A stretch of 64,000 nucleotides of DNA from Polynucleobacter rarus (GCF_003072505.1 NZ_NTGB01000001.1:632820-696819); one strand, 5' to 3'. Counted from the stretch's first letter, positions 1 through 9,292 are shown. The notes: generated from the sequence alone by a model not told the origin. A program made the numbers and translations.

Positions 1-806
1 AAGTCTCTCATCCTGATTGGAGTGCTTCAAAAGTAATCTCTACAGTAGAGCTAGCAAATGCTTTAAAGCAAGATGACCAACCAAGTCAGTTCTCCATTGA
101 TGCCATTACGGGTGATTTTGGTGTAACAAAACCCTTACCGATGGACCCTTGGTTATTCGGTGCTTTACTCGGCAGTATCGAAAGCATTGACGCTGACGAA
201 ATTACTTTTAAAGACCTCAATGGGCTCTTTTTAGAAAAACTTCAAACTGAACTCACTCAAGAATTTCAGGACATCCTTACGACTTTTGCAATAGTAAAAA
301 CAAATTCCGGTCAGTTGCGCTGGCGCAGAGTGTTGCCGAGTAGATTACTCGTCAACGGCCCATCGTTTACTACGCCATGTCCTATTACCGAGGCTTTCAG
401 TCAGGTTGGTTTACAACTGGACTCCTATGCCCCCAACATTCCAAGCAATTATTTACTAGCGAAAAAGCCGGCTCGTACAGCACTTCTGCAGGGGCTCATG
501 GCCAGTTTTGCAAACACCCAGGTTAATTCGTCTCAACAGCAATCACTGACTGTATTGTCAGCTTCATTTGCTAAAGATATTACTTCTCTAGTGAGGTCAT
601 TAGGCGGGACTTGTGAGCTTACAAATCAAGTTATAGAGCCTTCATTACCTATCTATCAATTGCAAATTGATTTACCTGATGATAACCATACACCTGTAGT
701 TACATTAGCGAAGATCGAAATGGTAAGAAGGGCGCAGGCTCAGTGTATTTCGGTTAGTCATCCCAGTAAAACCTATCTCACTGATGACTATGTAGTAACC
801 CACAAT
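1..806 (+). other. Intein 1 (3' part), Walker A insertion, degenerate LAGLIDADG endonuclease
   Basis: This is in-frame coding sequence that does not belong to the helicase. It ends in the intein block F/G signature YLTDDYVVTHN (codons up to 806), and Thr at 807 is the +1 splicing nucleophile. The insertion separates GK from T of the P-loop. Upstream there is a homing-endonuclease-like region. Motif 1 is LFGALLGSI (153-179) and motif 2 is LQGLMASFA (486-512). In functional LAGLIDADG enzymes the eighth residue of each motif is the catalytic Asp/Glu; here it is Ser (174-176) and Phe (507-509). The terminal His-Asn and the +1 Thr needed for splicing are intact. The N-terminal splicing block lies outside the window. 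Confidence 0.85.
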
Positions 807-1988
807 ACCTCTTTTGCGATGAATATCGCAGAGCACGTAGCAATTAAAGAAGGCTTGCCAGTTTTAGTATTTTCGATGGAGATGGGTGCTTCTCAGCTCG
901 CAACCAGAATGCTCGGTTCAGTCGGTCGCGTTAATCAAGGACGATTAAAGACTGGTAATTTAAACGATGAGGAATGGAGTCGCTTTACCAATGCCATTGG
1001 CCTACTGAATAAAGCGCCAATGCTCATCGATGAGACGGGCTCTTTGAGTTCTCTTGAGTTGCGTGCTCGTGCTAGAAGAATGGCTCGTAAGTACGGCAAA
1101 GTCGGTTTAGTCGTGATTGACTATTTGCAATTAATGGCTGGTAAAGGTGGTACTTCAGGCGATAACCGTACAACCGAAATCTCTGAAATCTCTCGCTCGT
1201 TAAAGTCTCTAGCTAAAGAAATGGGCTGTCCGGTGATTGCTTTATCGCAGTTAAATCGTAGTTTAGAAAACCGCGAAAACAAGCGCCCGATTATGTCCGA
1301 TTTACGCGAGTGCGTCTCTGGTAACACCCAAGTAGTGCTCGCGGACGGAACGACCAGACCAATTCAAGAATTAGTCGGCACAACCCCAACTGTGATTGCG
1401 ATGGATGAACAACAGCAACTGCAAAGTGCGGTGAGTGATTGTGTTTGGTCAGTCGGAGTCAAGGCAGTGCAACGGCTTCAGACACAAAGTGGCCTAACCC
1501 TTACAGCAACCAAGAATCACCGTATTTATACCCAAAAAGGTTGGCAGACTGTTGCCGATATAACGATTGGTGATGCGGTTGCGATAGCAAAGCCAACCCT
1601 ATCTCTTGCACCGAATACTTCTAGCGGTATATCCTGGGATCCAATTGTTACCATGGAGGATGCTGGTGAAGAGGAAGTTTTTGATTTAACCGTACCTAGT
1701 CACGGCTCATGGTTAGCTGGTGGCATCGTTTGCCACAACTCTGGTGCGATTGAGCAGGATGCGGACGTGATTATTTTTATTTATCGTGATATTGTCTATC
1801 ACCCTGAGACGGACCGCCCCGGTGTCGCAGAAGTTATTATTGGTAAACAACGAAATGGCCCAATTGGTGTCGTCGAATTGTCTTGGCAGGGAGAGTTCAC
1901 TAAATTTGATAATCTAGCTCATGGTTACCAATCAAATCCTTTTACGGGTAATTCTGGTGGTTCTAGCTCCAACAATGTCCCTTTCTAA
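1..1988 (+). CDS. dnaB: Replicative DNA helicase DnaB, 3' part, with two in-frame inteins
   Basis: This is the C-terminal RecA-like ATPase part of the hexameric helicase that unwinds DNA at the replication fork. The frame is open from base 3, so the gene starts outside the window. The ATG at 141 lies inside an intein and is not a real start. Extein sequence resumes at 807 with TSFAMNIAEH, the second half of Walker A (GK|T). It continues through the Walker B-like VVIDYLQLM and SQLNRSLENR to SDLRE, is interrupted again at 1311, and resumes at 1740 with SGAIEQDADVI and GKQRNGP. The end is a Gly/Ser/Asn-rich tail. Both inteins interrupt conserved ATPase sequence, so helicase activity should depend on protein splicing. 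The identification of DnaB is secure. The upstream domain and the first half of intein 1 are not visible. Confidence 0.95.
   Translation, partial: VSHPDWSASKVISTVELANALKQDDQPSQFSIDAITGDFGVTKPLPMDPWLFGALLGSIESIDADEITFKDLNGLFLEKLQTELTQEFQDILTTFAIVKTNSGQLRWRRVLPSRLLVNGPSFTTPCPITEAFSQVGLQLDSYAPNIPSNYLLAKKPARTALLQGLMASFANTQVNSSQQQSLTVLSASFAKDITSLVRSLGGTCELTNQVIEPSLPIYQLQIDLPDDNHTPVVTLAKIEMVRRAQAQCISVSHPSKTYLTDDYVVTHNTSFAMNIAEHVAIKEGLPVLVFSMEMGASQLATRMLGSVGRVNQGRLKTGNLNDEEWSRFTNAIGLLNKAPMLIDETGSLSSLELRARARRMARKYGKVGLVVIDYLQLMAGKGGTSGDNRTTEISEISRSLKSLAKEMGCPVIALSQLNRSLENRENKRPIMSDLRECVSGNTQVVLADGTTRPIQELVGTTPTVIAMDEQQQLQSAVSDCVWSVGVKAVQRLQTQSGLTLTATKNHRIYTQKGWQTVADITIGDAVAIAKPTLSLAPNTSSGISWDPIVTMEDAGEEEVFDLTVPSHGSWLAGGIVCHNSGAIEQDADVIIFIYRDIVYHPETDRPGVAEVIIGKQRNGPIGVVELSWQGEFTKFDNLAHGYQSNPFTGNSGGSSSNNVPF
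1311..1739 (+). other. Intein 2, 143-residue mini-intein in DnaB
   Basis: The insert is 429 bases long and in frame. It starts with Cys (CVSGNTQVVL, block A) immediately after extein SDLRE and ends with GGIVCHN before the +1 Ser of SGAIEQDADVI. Block B is visible as LTATKNHRIYT, with the usual T..H arrangement. A block F-like VFDLTVPSHGSWLAGG precedes the terminal His-Asn. At 143 residues there is no room for a homing endonuclease, so this is a minimal splicing domain. The site lies in the conserved DLRE-SGAIEQ loop of DnaB, close to where the Synechocystis DnaB intein sits (from memory of that intein). All residues expected for splicing are present. Confidence 0.9.
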
Positions 1989-2015
1989 TCCTAATATCCC
2001 AACTTAATAACTTAA

Positions 2016-2040
2016 AAGAGCAACTCAGGTGAGAGCTCTT
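2016..2040 (+). terminator. Hairpin downstream of dnaB, possible terminator
   Basis: AAGAGC (2016-2021) pairs with GCTCTT (2035-2040), and CTC/GAG inside extends the stem. There is no T-run after it, so a role as intrinsic terminator is weak. Confidence 0.3.
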
Positions 2041-2067
2041 CACTGAACAAATGCTTCAAAGTGGGGC

Positions 2068-2089
2068 ATACCCTTTTTAAATAGGGTAT
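2068..2089. promoter_or_regulatory. 7-bp perfect inverted repeat between dnaB and the amidoligase operon
   Basis: ATACCCT (2068-2074) and AGGGTAT (2083-2089) are perfect reverse complements separated by the 8-base AT-only spacer TTTTAAAT. The repeat lies 135 bases before the start codon at 2224. It could be an operator or a weak terminator. No T-run follows on the plus strand, and I cannot assign a regulator. Confidence 0.35.
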
Positions 2090-2223
2090 ATAAAGTCTGA
2101 GTTCATTGCTATGTGTTGTTAAATTACTATTTACATGACTATTTCATGAATGCAGTGCAAAATATTCTCCTAGTACTTCTTTAGGTCAACTTTAATCAAC
2201 GATTTCTACCTTATTCTGAAACT

Positions 2224-5200
2224 ATGTCTATCCATATCTCTTTAAATCACGTTACTGAATATAAATATGATCGTATGATCAATTTAGGACCGCAAGTGGT
2301 GCGCTTACGGCCTGCTCCCCATACCAGAAGTAAGATTATTTCTTATTCCCTCAAGATTGAACCAAAAACCCATTTTGTTAACTGGCAGCAAGATCCTTTT
2401 GCAAACTATCAAGCAAGATTGGTCTTCCCTGAAAAAACCAATCTCTTTAAAGTGACGGTCGACCTTGTGGTTGAAATGGCTGTTTTTAACCCCTTTGATT
2501 TTTTCTTAGAAAAGCATGCTGAGAAATATCCATTTACGTATACCTCGAGTGAAAAAAAGGAACTTTTACCTTACTTAGAACTCATCGAATTATCACCTAA
2601 TTTTAAGAAGTATTTGGCTAGTGTTGACCGTACTGAGGTCAGGACAATTGATTACTTGGTGAAGTTAAATCAGAAATTACAAAAAGATATTAAGTACCTC
2701 ATCCGTATGGAGCCAGGCGTTCAAACACCTGAAGAAACGCTGACACTGGGGAGTGGTTCTTGTCGTGACTCAGCCTGGTTAATGGTGCAACTATTAAGAC
2801 ATTGCGGTTTGGCAGCCCGTTTTGTTTCAGGCTATTTAATTCAGCTAAAAGCAGACGTAATGGCTCTCGATGGTCCTAGTGGAACAGATGTGGACTTTAC
2901 GGATTTACACGCTTGGTGTGAAGTGTTTTTACCAGGTGCCGGCTGGGTCGGTTTAGATCCAACTTCCGGACTCTTGGCTGGTGAAGGCCATGTACCACTC
3001 GCCTGTACGCCAGATCCAAGTGGTGCTGCACCAATTGAAGGAGCGGTTGATAAGTCAGAGGTAGAGTTCGCGCATCACATGCAAGTGACCCGTATTTACG
3101 AATCTCCAAGAGTCACCAAACCTTACACTGAAGATCAGTGGGAGAGGATTAATGAGTTGGGTGCTTATGTCGAACAACAATTAGTGGACGGGGATGTTCG
3201 CTTAACCATGGGTGGTGAGCCAACCTATGTGGGTATCGATAACCTAGACGCTCCCGAATGGAATACCGAGGCACTTGGCCCTACGAAGCGTGGTTTTGCT
3301 ACTGAATTAGTGGGACATCTTTATGAGCAATATGGTAAAGGTGGCTTCCTACATTTTGGTCAAGGTAAGTGGTATCCCGGTGAGCAGTTACCACGTTGGG
3401 CTTTGTCAATCCATTGGCGTGCTGATGGTGAAAAAGTCTGGGGTAAGCCTGAATTATTTGCGGATGAACGCGATGACTTGCATTACACGAGTAGCGACTC
3501 TAAAAAGTTTATTGACACATTAACTAAAAACCTGGGTCTGACCGATGAGTTTATTCGCCCAGCTTATGAGGATGTCTTTTATTATTTGTGGCGTGAATCA
3601 AAGTTGCCAGTCAATGTCGATCCTTTTGAGTCAAACCTAGAAGATCCACTTGAGCGTCAACGTTTAAAACGGGTTTTTGAACAAAAAAATGATGCAGTAA
3701 TTGGTTATGTTTTACCGATCAGTGCTAAGCCTAGTCATACTCTTTCTGAAACCACTTGGTCCACAGGTCCATGGTTAATTAGAGATGACCGGATGTACTT
3801 GTTGCCTGGTGATTCACCAATGGGTTATCGCTTACCTTTAAATTCCTTGCCCTGGGTATCTAAAGAGCAATATCCTTATTTGATTGAAGAAGATCATTTC
3901 GCTCCTAAAGCGCCACTTGCTTCCCATGCACAAATTCGACAACAGTTAGACGATGGTCATTTCCCGTCCGGCATGCAATCTGTCACCTTTGGGTCTTCTA
4001 AGACTGATCCACGTCGTAAACAGTTTGAAGTGAGTGGTAAACAGTCTGACATGACTGCCGTCACAGGCCCTGGTAAAGTCACCAGCAAGATGGTGACAGA
4101 TATCCGTAAAGTGCCAGACTTTCAAGAGTCAGCACACTGGGTTACTCGCACTGCATTGTGCGTTGAAGTGCGTGATCCAATGCGTGCTAACGGACCTGAT
4201 GCAGTCGCTGAATTTGGTGGTAAGAATGGTGTGATGTATGTCTTTATGCCGCCACTTTCACGTTTAGAAGATTACTTAACTTTACTCGTTGCGATAGAAA
4301 AAACAGCGGATCAACTGCAATATAAGATTGTGCTCGAAGGTTACGGACCGCCGAAAGACTTCCGCCTGAAGACCTTAAGCGTGACCCCTGATCCAGGTGT
4401 AATTGAGGTGAATATTCATCCGGCCTATAACTGGACTGAACTCAAAGATAATACGGAGTTCTTATATCAAGCGGCTTTTGAATCGCGTTTAACGGCTGAA
4501 AAATTCATGATGGACGGACGCCATACCGGGACGGGTGGTGGTAACCACTTTGTCATGGGCGGTGCAACACCAGCCGATAGCCCATTCTTGAGAAGGCCTG
4601 AGCTCTTGGCTAGCCTGATTTTATTCTGGCATAACCATCCAAGTCTTTCTTATTTGTTTAGTGGTATTTTCATTGGCCCAACAAGCCAAGCACCACGGGT
4701 CGATGAAGCTAGAAATGATCAACTCTACGAATTAGAAATCGCTATTAAAGAAATTTATGCAAATCGTAAAAAATATGGCACACAAATGCCACCTTGGTTG
4801 GTGGATCGTTCGCTAAGAAATATTTTGATTGATGTTACGGGTAACACCCACCGTAGCGAGTTTTGTATCGATAAACTGTATTCACCGGATAGCTCTACTG
4901 GTCGATTAGGTTTATTAGAACTACGTGCTTTTGAGATGCCGCCGCATGCTCGTATGAGTATCGTGCAACAGTTATTACTCAGAGCTTTGATCGCCCGTTT
5001 CTGGGATGAACCTTATCTTGCGCCAGCAACCCGTTGGGGAACTGAGTTACATGATCGTTGCTTGTTATCATCTTTTGTGAAGGCAGATTTTGCTGATGTT
5101 ATCCAAGAGTTAAAAACCGCTGGCTTTGATTTTGATCTTGAGTGGTTTGCACCTCATTTCGAATTCCGCTTCCCATTGATTGGCCAAATGCGTACGATGG

Positions 5201-5712
5201 GCTGTGAGTTGGAATTACGCACAGCACTCGAGCCTTGGCATGTGATGGGTGAAGAGGATGGTGGAACAGTGCGCTATGTTGATTCTTCTCTTGAGCGGGT
5301 TGAAGTTTTAGTGCGTGGTTTGAATCAAAGTCGCTATGTTGTAACTTGTAATGGACGAGCTGTGCCACTGATGTCAACGGGGCGTGCAGGTGAGTTTAGT
5401 GCTGGAGTGCGCTATAAAGCATGGAATCCACCGTCTAGTTTGCACCCTAGTATTGGTATTCATTCACCGTTGACGTTTGATTTAATTGATACATGGACGA
5501 AGCGTTCAGTAGGCGGTTGCCAATATCATGTGATTCATCCGGGTGGCACGAATTACGCTGGTTTCCCAATTAATGCATATGAAGCGGAAGCGCGTCGTTT
5601 GTCTAGATTCTTTACCATGGGTCATACGCCAGGAGTTTCCTTACAGACTGTACCAAATATTGACTTAGCAGGTAGTAAGGAGTTTCCATTTACGCTAGAT
5701 TTACGCCGCTAG
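2224..5712 (+). CDS. Large transglutaminase-like protein with DUF2126 domain (1162 aa)
   Basis: Residues 1-85 resemble the bacterial transglutaminase N-terminal domain. Residues about 130-260 are a transglutaminase/peptidase-like core with a complete triad: Cys180 in GSGSCRDSAW, His229 in DLHAWCEV and Asp245 in GLDPTSG. The remaining 850 residues match the DUF2126 type (LTMGGEPTYVG near 325; HTGTGGGNH at 767-775; FWHNHPSLSY). The glycine/His-rich HTGTGGGNH block recalls the glutamine-synthetase/GCS-like amidoligase fold, an assignment I remember for this family but cannot verify here. The gene heads an operon with the ATP-grasp/alpha-E fusion (25-base gap). No clear Shine-Dalgarno sequence precedes the ATG. 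There is no signal peptide, so it is presumably cytoplasmic. Its substrate is unknown. Confidence 0.88.
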   Translation: MSIHISLNHVTEYKYDRMINLGPQVVRLRPAPHTRSKIISYSLKIEPKTHFVNWQQDPFANYQARLVFPEKTNLFKVTVDLVVEMAVFNPFDFFLEKHAEKYPFTYTSSEKKELLPYLELIELSPNFKKYLASVDRTEVRTIDYLVKLNQKLQKDIKYLIRMEPGVQTPEETLTLGSGSCRDSAWLMVQLLRHCGLAARFVSGYLIQLKADVMALDGPSGTDVDFTDLHAWCEVFLPGAGWVGLDPTSGLLAGEGHVPLACTPDPSGAAPIEGAVDKSEVEFAHHMQVTRIYESPRVTKPYTEDQWERINELGAYVEQQLVDGDVRLTMGGEPTYVGIDNLDAPEWNTEALGPTKRGFATELVGHLYEQYGKGGFLHFGQGKWYPGEQLPRWALSIHWRADGEKVWGKPELFADERDDLHYTSSDSKKFIDTLTKNLGLTDEFIRPAYEDVFYYLWRESKLPVNVDPFESNLEDPLERQRLKRVFEQKNDAVIGYVLPISAKPSHTLSETTWSTGPWLIRDDRMYLLPGDSPMGYRLPLNSLPWVSKEQYPYLIEEDHFAPKAPLASHAQIRQQLDDGHFPSGMQSVTFGSSKTDPRRKQFEVSGKQSDMTAVTGPGKVTSKMVTDIRKVPDFQESAHWVTRTALCVEVRDPMRANGPDAVAEFGGKNGVMYVFMPPLSRLEDYLTLLVAIEKTADQLQYKIVLEGYGPPKDFRLKTLSVTPDPGVIEVNIHPAYNWTELKDNTEFLYQAAFESRLTAEKFMMDGRHTGTGGGNHFVMGGATPADSPFLRRPELLASLILFWHNHPSLSYLFSGIFIGPTSQAPRVDEARNDQLYELEIAIKEIYANRKKYGTQMPPWLVDRSLRNILIDVTGNTHRSEFCIDKLYSPDSSTGRLGLLELRAFEMPPHARMSIVQQLLLRALIARFWDEPYLAPATRWGTELHDRCLLSSFVKADFADVIQELKTAGFDFDLEWFAPHFEFRFPLIGQMRTMGCELELRTALEPWHVMGEEDGGTVRYVDSSLERVEVLVRGLNQSRYVVTCNGRAVPLMSTGRAGEFSAGVRYKAWNPPSSLHPSIGIHSPLTFDLIDTWTKRSVGGCQYHVIHPGGTNYAGFPINAYEAEARRLSRFFTMGHTPGVSLQTVPNIDLAGSKEFPFTLDLRR

Positions 5713-5737
5713 ATTTGACTTTAGTTGATAATAAGGC

Positions 5738-8344
5738 ATGTCCCAATCTCAAAGTCAATCGAGTTTCTTTAAAGAACTAACGACTCAGCAGCAGTCGAGT
5801 AACGAGCAGTATGAGTCTGTTTCGAAAGCAGATGCAACTCATTACGATGAGTTGTATGATTCTGAGCAACCAGGCTCGCCAACCATGCGTGCGCATTGGC
5901 GAGATTTCTTTGGCTATTTACAGCCCAAAGGACTGAGTGACTTTAATGCTCGTACGAAAGAAATAGAACGACAAGTTCGAGATAATGGCATTACCTATAA
6001 TATTTACGTCGACGAAAATGGTCCTCAAAGACCCTGGACCATTGATCTATTTCCCTTAATTATTCCGCATGAGGAATGGCTCGTTATTCAAGCCGGGATT
6101 ATGCAACGAGCGCAATTGCTCGAAGCCATGATGCAAGACGTTTATGGGCCGGGTAATTTAATCAAAGAAGGTTTAATTCCACCGGCTTTAGTGAATGGCC
6201 ATCCTGGTTATTTACGGGCCATGCATCAGGCGATTCCAAAAGATAAGAAGCACTTACACATTATGGCCTTTGATTTGGCCCGTGGTCCAAATGGTAATTG
6301 GTCCGTTTTATCGCAACGCACTCAAGCCCCTTCAGGCCTTGGTTATTTATTAGAAAATCGTAACTTAGTTTCGAAGCAGTTTCCCAAAGCCTATGAGCAA
6401 ATGCGCATTGAGTCTTTGACGAGGGTGTACCGTGGTTTAGTTCAGTCTTTAAAGCGGGAAAGTAAGGCAGGCCAAAATGCGCACATTGTGTTGCTCACGC
6501 CAGGACCCTATAACGAAACGTATTTTGAACATGCCTACCTGGCCAGATATTTAGGTTTGACCCTAGTTGAAGGCAATGATTTGACAGTACGCAATCAGTG
6601 CGCATATCTGCGAACTATTCATGGTTTAGAACCGGTCCATGTCATCATTAAACGCTTAGATGATACCTTTTTAGACCCTTTAGAGTTGAAAGAAGATTCG
6701 ACCTTAGGGGTGCCAGGGCTGATGCAAGTTATTCGTGCTGGCAATGTCGTGATCGCTAATGCACCTGGTAGTGGATTTTTAGAGTCTCCGGGCTTACTTG
6801 CCTTTTTACCCAGTATTAGTGAGCGTTTACTAGGGCAACCTTTGTTATTGCCCGCAGTCGATACTTGGTGGTGTGGTGAAGATGCTGCCTTTGAATCGGC
6901 CAAAGAGAATTTGGTGAATAGTGCTGTAAAAGCGACTTATCCTTCGTTAGAAGGGCATCAACATTTTGATTCCTTTTTAGTCAAAAACTTAGGTGCTAAA
7001 GAGTCTTCGAAACTTCTTGAAAAAATTAAAAAATCACCGGATGATTTTACGATTCAGTCCTATTTGCCTCTCGCTCAAATACCGACTTGGCAAGCTGATA
7101 GTAATCCTGATTTAGAAAAGTGTATTGAACCGCGCTCTTATATGCTGCGTGTGTTTGCGATGAGCGATGGTATTGGGAATTCTTGGCAGATTTTGCCTGG
7201 TGGTTTAGCTAGGATTGCGGCCGATCCAGACGGCGTTGCCTCCATGCAAAGAGGGGGCAGTAGTACCGATGTTTGGGTTCAAGGACAAAGCTATACTCAG
7301 TTACCCATCTTATTTCCGAGTAAAGCCACCTCGGTAGGTAAAGCCCATCGAGATAGGGTGATTACGAGTCGATCTGCTGAAAATTTATATTGGTTTGGTA
7401 GATACACAGAACGTAGTGAAAATACCATCGCTTTAGCGACGATGTACTTAGAGAGTTTAAATAGTGAAAACTCTCAATCTGATCTACTTTGGAATTGGTT
7501 GGATAAATCATGTCAAATGAATGGTCTGATGCCCTTCTCCCAAGCTGTTATGCCAACGACCTCGGAAGAAATGGAACCGAGAGATGAACGGATGCTTTTG
7601 TCGCAGTTGAACTCGTCGACCCTCATGAGCGTCGGTTTTAACCTACGGGCAGTGCAATCAGCAGCTTCCAAAGTTCGTGAATCTCTCTCCACAGACTTGT
7701 GGTCGATGATTAATCGTTGTGTGGAGCGTTTTGAAAATGATTGTCAATTGATGAAGGTGGGAAATGATTATTCAATTACCCTAGCGCTTCAAAGTTTATC
7801 AACTGCTAATCAATTTTTATCTGCTATTACGGGTGCGCAAAACGATCGAATGACTAGGGATGCTGGTTGGACTCTGATGAATATTGGACGTTTGATTGAA
7901 CGTTTACAATTTTTCTCGAGTATTTTGGAAAGCGCAATTGAAGAGGGTGTGTTATCGAATCCATTTAACGATACTTCTGGATTTAATACCCTCTTAGGAT
8001 TGTTTGATAGCACTATTACGTTTCAAGCTCAACATCAGCAAAGTCGCGATTTAAATGAACTACTAGAGTTACTCGTTTTTAATACTGAAAATCCGCGTTC
8101 AATCGCATGGATTAGTCGTAAATTAAGAAATCGGTTAGCAAAATTAACAAATTCAGAAACACGGGTTGAAAATAGCCATGTCGATGTTTTAGTGCATTTA
8201 GTGCCTCATGTAAAAGAAGTGGCTTTTGAAGATTTACTGGATTGTGTGAAAGATTGTATTCGTCAAGCCTGGACGATTTCTGATGAAATTACGGGGCGCT
8301 ATTTCACGCATATCAAAAATAGCGCTTATAAAATTCAGAGGTAA
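5738..8344 (+). CDS. Circularly permuted ATP-grasp protein fused to alpha-E domain (868 aa)
   Basis: Residues about 75-510 form the circularly permuted type 2 ATP-grasp region, seen in YVDENGPQRPW, MMQDVYGPG, VLLTPGPYNETYFEHAYLA, QPLLLPAVDTWWCGE and LPGGLARIA. From residue about 543 a helical alpha-E domain begins with SRSAENLYWFGRYTERSEN. In many bacteria these are two separate genes; here they are one polypeptide. ATP-grasp enzymes join a carboxylate to an amine or thiol through an acyl phosphate. Linkage to transglutaminase genes on both sides is the arrangement predicted in the literature (Iyer and colleagues, amidoligase survey) to make or modify a peptide. It ends 2 bases before the next start, so translational coupling is likely. 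The product is unknown. Confidence 0.88.
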   Translation: MSQSQSQSSFFKELTTQQQSSNEQYESVSKADATHYDELYDSEQPGSPTMRAHWRDFFGYLQPKGLSDFNARTKEIERQVRDNGITYNIYVDENGPQRPWTIDLFPLIIPHEEWLVIQAGIMQRAQLLEAMMQDVYGPGNLIKEGLIPPALVNGHPGYLRAMHQAIPKDKKHLHIMAFDLARGPNGNWSVLSQRTQAPSGLGYLLENRNLVSKQFPKAYEQMRIESLTRVYRGLVQSLKRESKAGQNAHIVLLTPGPYNETYFEHAYLARYLGLTLVEGNDLTVRNQCAYLRTIHGLEPVHVIIKRLDDTFLDPLELKEDSTLGVPGLMQVIRAGNVVIANAPGSGFLESPGLLAFLPSISERLLGQPLLLPAVDTWWCGEDAAFESAKENLVNSAVKATYPSLEGHQHFDSFLVKNLGAKESSKLLEKIKKSPDDFTIQSYLPLAQIPTWQADSNPDLEKCIEPRSYMLRVFAMSDGIGNSWQILPGGLARIAADPDGVASMQRGGSSTDVWVQGQSYTQLPILFPSKATSVGKAHRDRVITSRSAENLYWFGRYTERSENTIALATMYLESLNSENSQSDLLWNWLDKSCQMNGLMPFSQAVMPTTSEEMEPRDERMLLSQLNSSTLMSVGFNLRAVQSAASKVRESLSTDLWSMINRCVERFENDCQLMKVGNDYSITLALQSLSTANQFLSAITGAQNDRMTRDAGWTLMNIGRLIERLQFFSSILESAIEEGVLSNPFNDTSGFNTLLGLFDSTITFQAQHQQSRDLNELLELLVFNTENPRSIAWISRKLRNRLAKLTNSETRVENSHVDVLVHLVPHVKEVAFEDLLDCVKDCIRQAWTISDEITGRYFTHIKNSAYKIQR

Positions 8345-8346
8345 AT

Positions 8347-9273
8347 GTGAAGCTCGATATTCTGCATGAGACGGTTTACGATTATGATTTTCCAGTCGAT
8401 ATTACCCAACATTTAGCGCATCTAAAACCCAATGATTGTCTTGGTCAACGGGTTTTATCCACAAGCCTAATGGTGAGTCCTGAACCAGACTACTTCGAAG
8501 ATCGAACCGACATTTTCGGTAATGTTAGTACGTTTTTCTCAATTGAGTCTAGGCATACCCGCTTAAAGACAGTTGCCAAAAGTGTCATCGAAATCGATCC
8601 TGCCAATGCTTATGTGCAAAATAACTTAATCAGTCCAGTATGGGAAGATGCCCGAAATTTTCATCGCTATCAAGCGCACCAACCCATTGCACCCGCAGCA
8701 GACTTCGTTTTTTCTTCGCCGATGATTTTGTTTGACGATGCATTTATACAGTTTGCAAAGGAGTGTTTTTTGCCTAAAACACCTATCCTTATTGCAGTTG
8801 TTGCTTTGATGCAAAAAATTCATCATGAGCTGCAATATGAAACAGCTTCGACTGATGTCAATACCCGTGCGATTGATTCCCTCAAAAATCGTAAAGGGGT
8901 CTGTCAAGATTTTGCCCATATTATGATTTCTTGCTTACGGATGTTAGGCTTACCGGCGCAGTATGTAAGTGGTTATATGTTAACTAAACCACCACCTGGT
9001 AAACCAAGGTTAATTGGCAGTGATGCTTCTCATGCTTGGGTGGCGATCTATATTCCTGCTGTAAACGGTTTTTCTGAGGCAGGTTGGTTTCATTTTGACC
9101 CAACGAACAATCGCTGGGGGCGTCACGCACCTGGAGAGGAATATGTTATCTTATCCAGAGGTAGAGATTATACAGATGTCTCGCCCATCCGGGGGGTGAT
9201 TCATGGCGGTGGTAATCACCATTTATCTGTGGCTGTGACAGTATTGCCTTTCAATGAAAAATTATTTGCTTGA
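8347..9273 (+). CDS. Transglutaminase family protein (308 aa)
   Basis: This is a second, smaller transglutaminase-like cysteine peptidase. An N-terminal beta-rich domain (MKLDILHETVYDYDFPV...) precedes the core, which has Cys186 in GVCQDFAH, His229 in DASHAWVA and Asp251 in FHFDPTNN. The start is GTG at 8347, because the ATG two bases earlier runs straight into TGA. Only 2 bases separate it from the ATP-grasp gene. Family members in such operons are thought to cleave or transfer the peptide made by the ligase; that is inference. No signal peptide is visible. Confidence 0.88.
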   Translation: MKLDILHETVYDYDFPVDITQHLAHLKPNDCLGQRVLSTSLMVSPEPDYFEDRTDIFGNVSTFFSIESRHTRLKTVAKSVIEIDPANAYVQNNLISPVWEDARNFHRYQAHQPIAPAADFVFSSPMILFDDAFIQFAKECFLPKTPILIAVVALMQKIHHELQYETASTDVNTRAIDSLKNRKGVCQDFAHIMISCLRMLGLPAQYVSGYMLTKPPPGKPRLIGSDASHAWVAIYIPAVNGFSEAGWFHFDPTNNRWGRHAPGEEYVILSRGRDYTDVSPIRGVIHGGGNHHLSVAVTVLPFNEKLFA

Positions 9274-9292
9274 ACTGTACTAGGGAGATTTT

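Noticed and set aside
141..1988. Independent 615-residue protein starting at ATG 141
   Set aside because: The frame is open from base 3 and the sequence is intein plus DnaB extein, so the ATG is internal.
2897..3109. Short antisense ORFs inside the long genes (e.g. here, and at 6619-6903 and 31162-31398)
   Set aside because: They lie opposite conserved coding sequence, have no family features and no ribosome sites.
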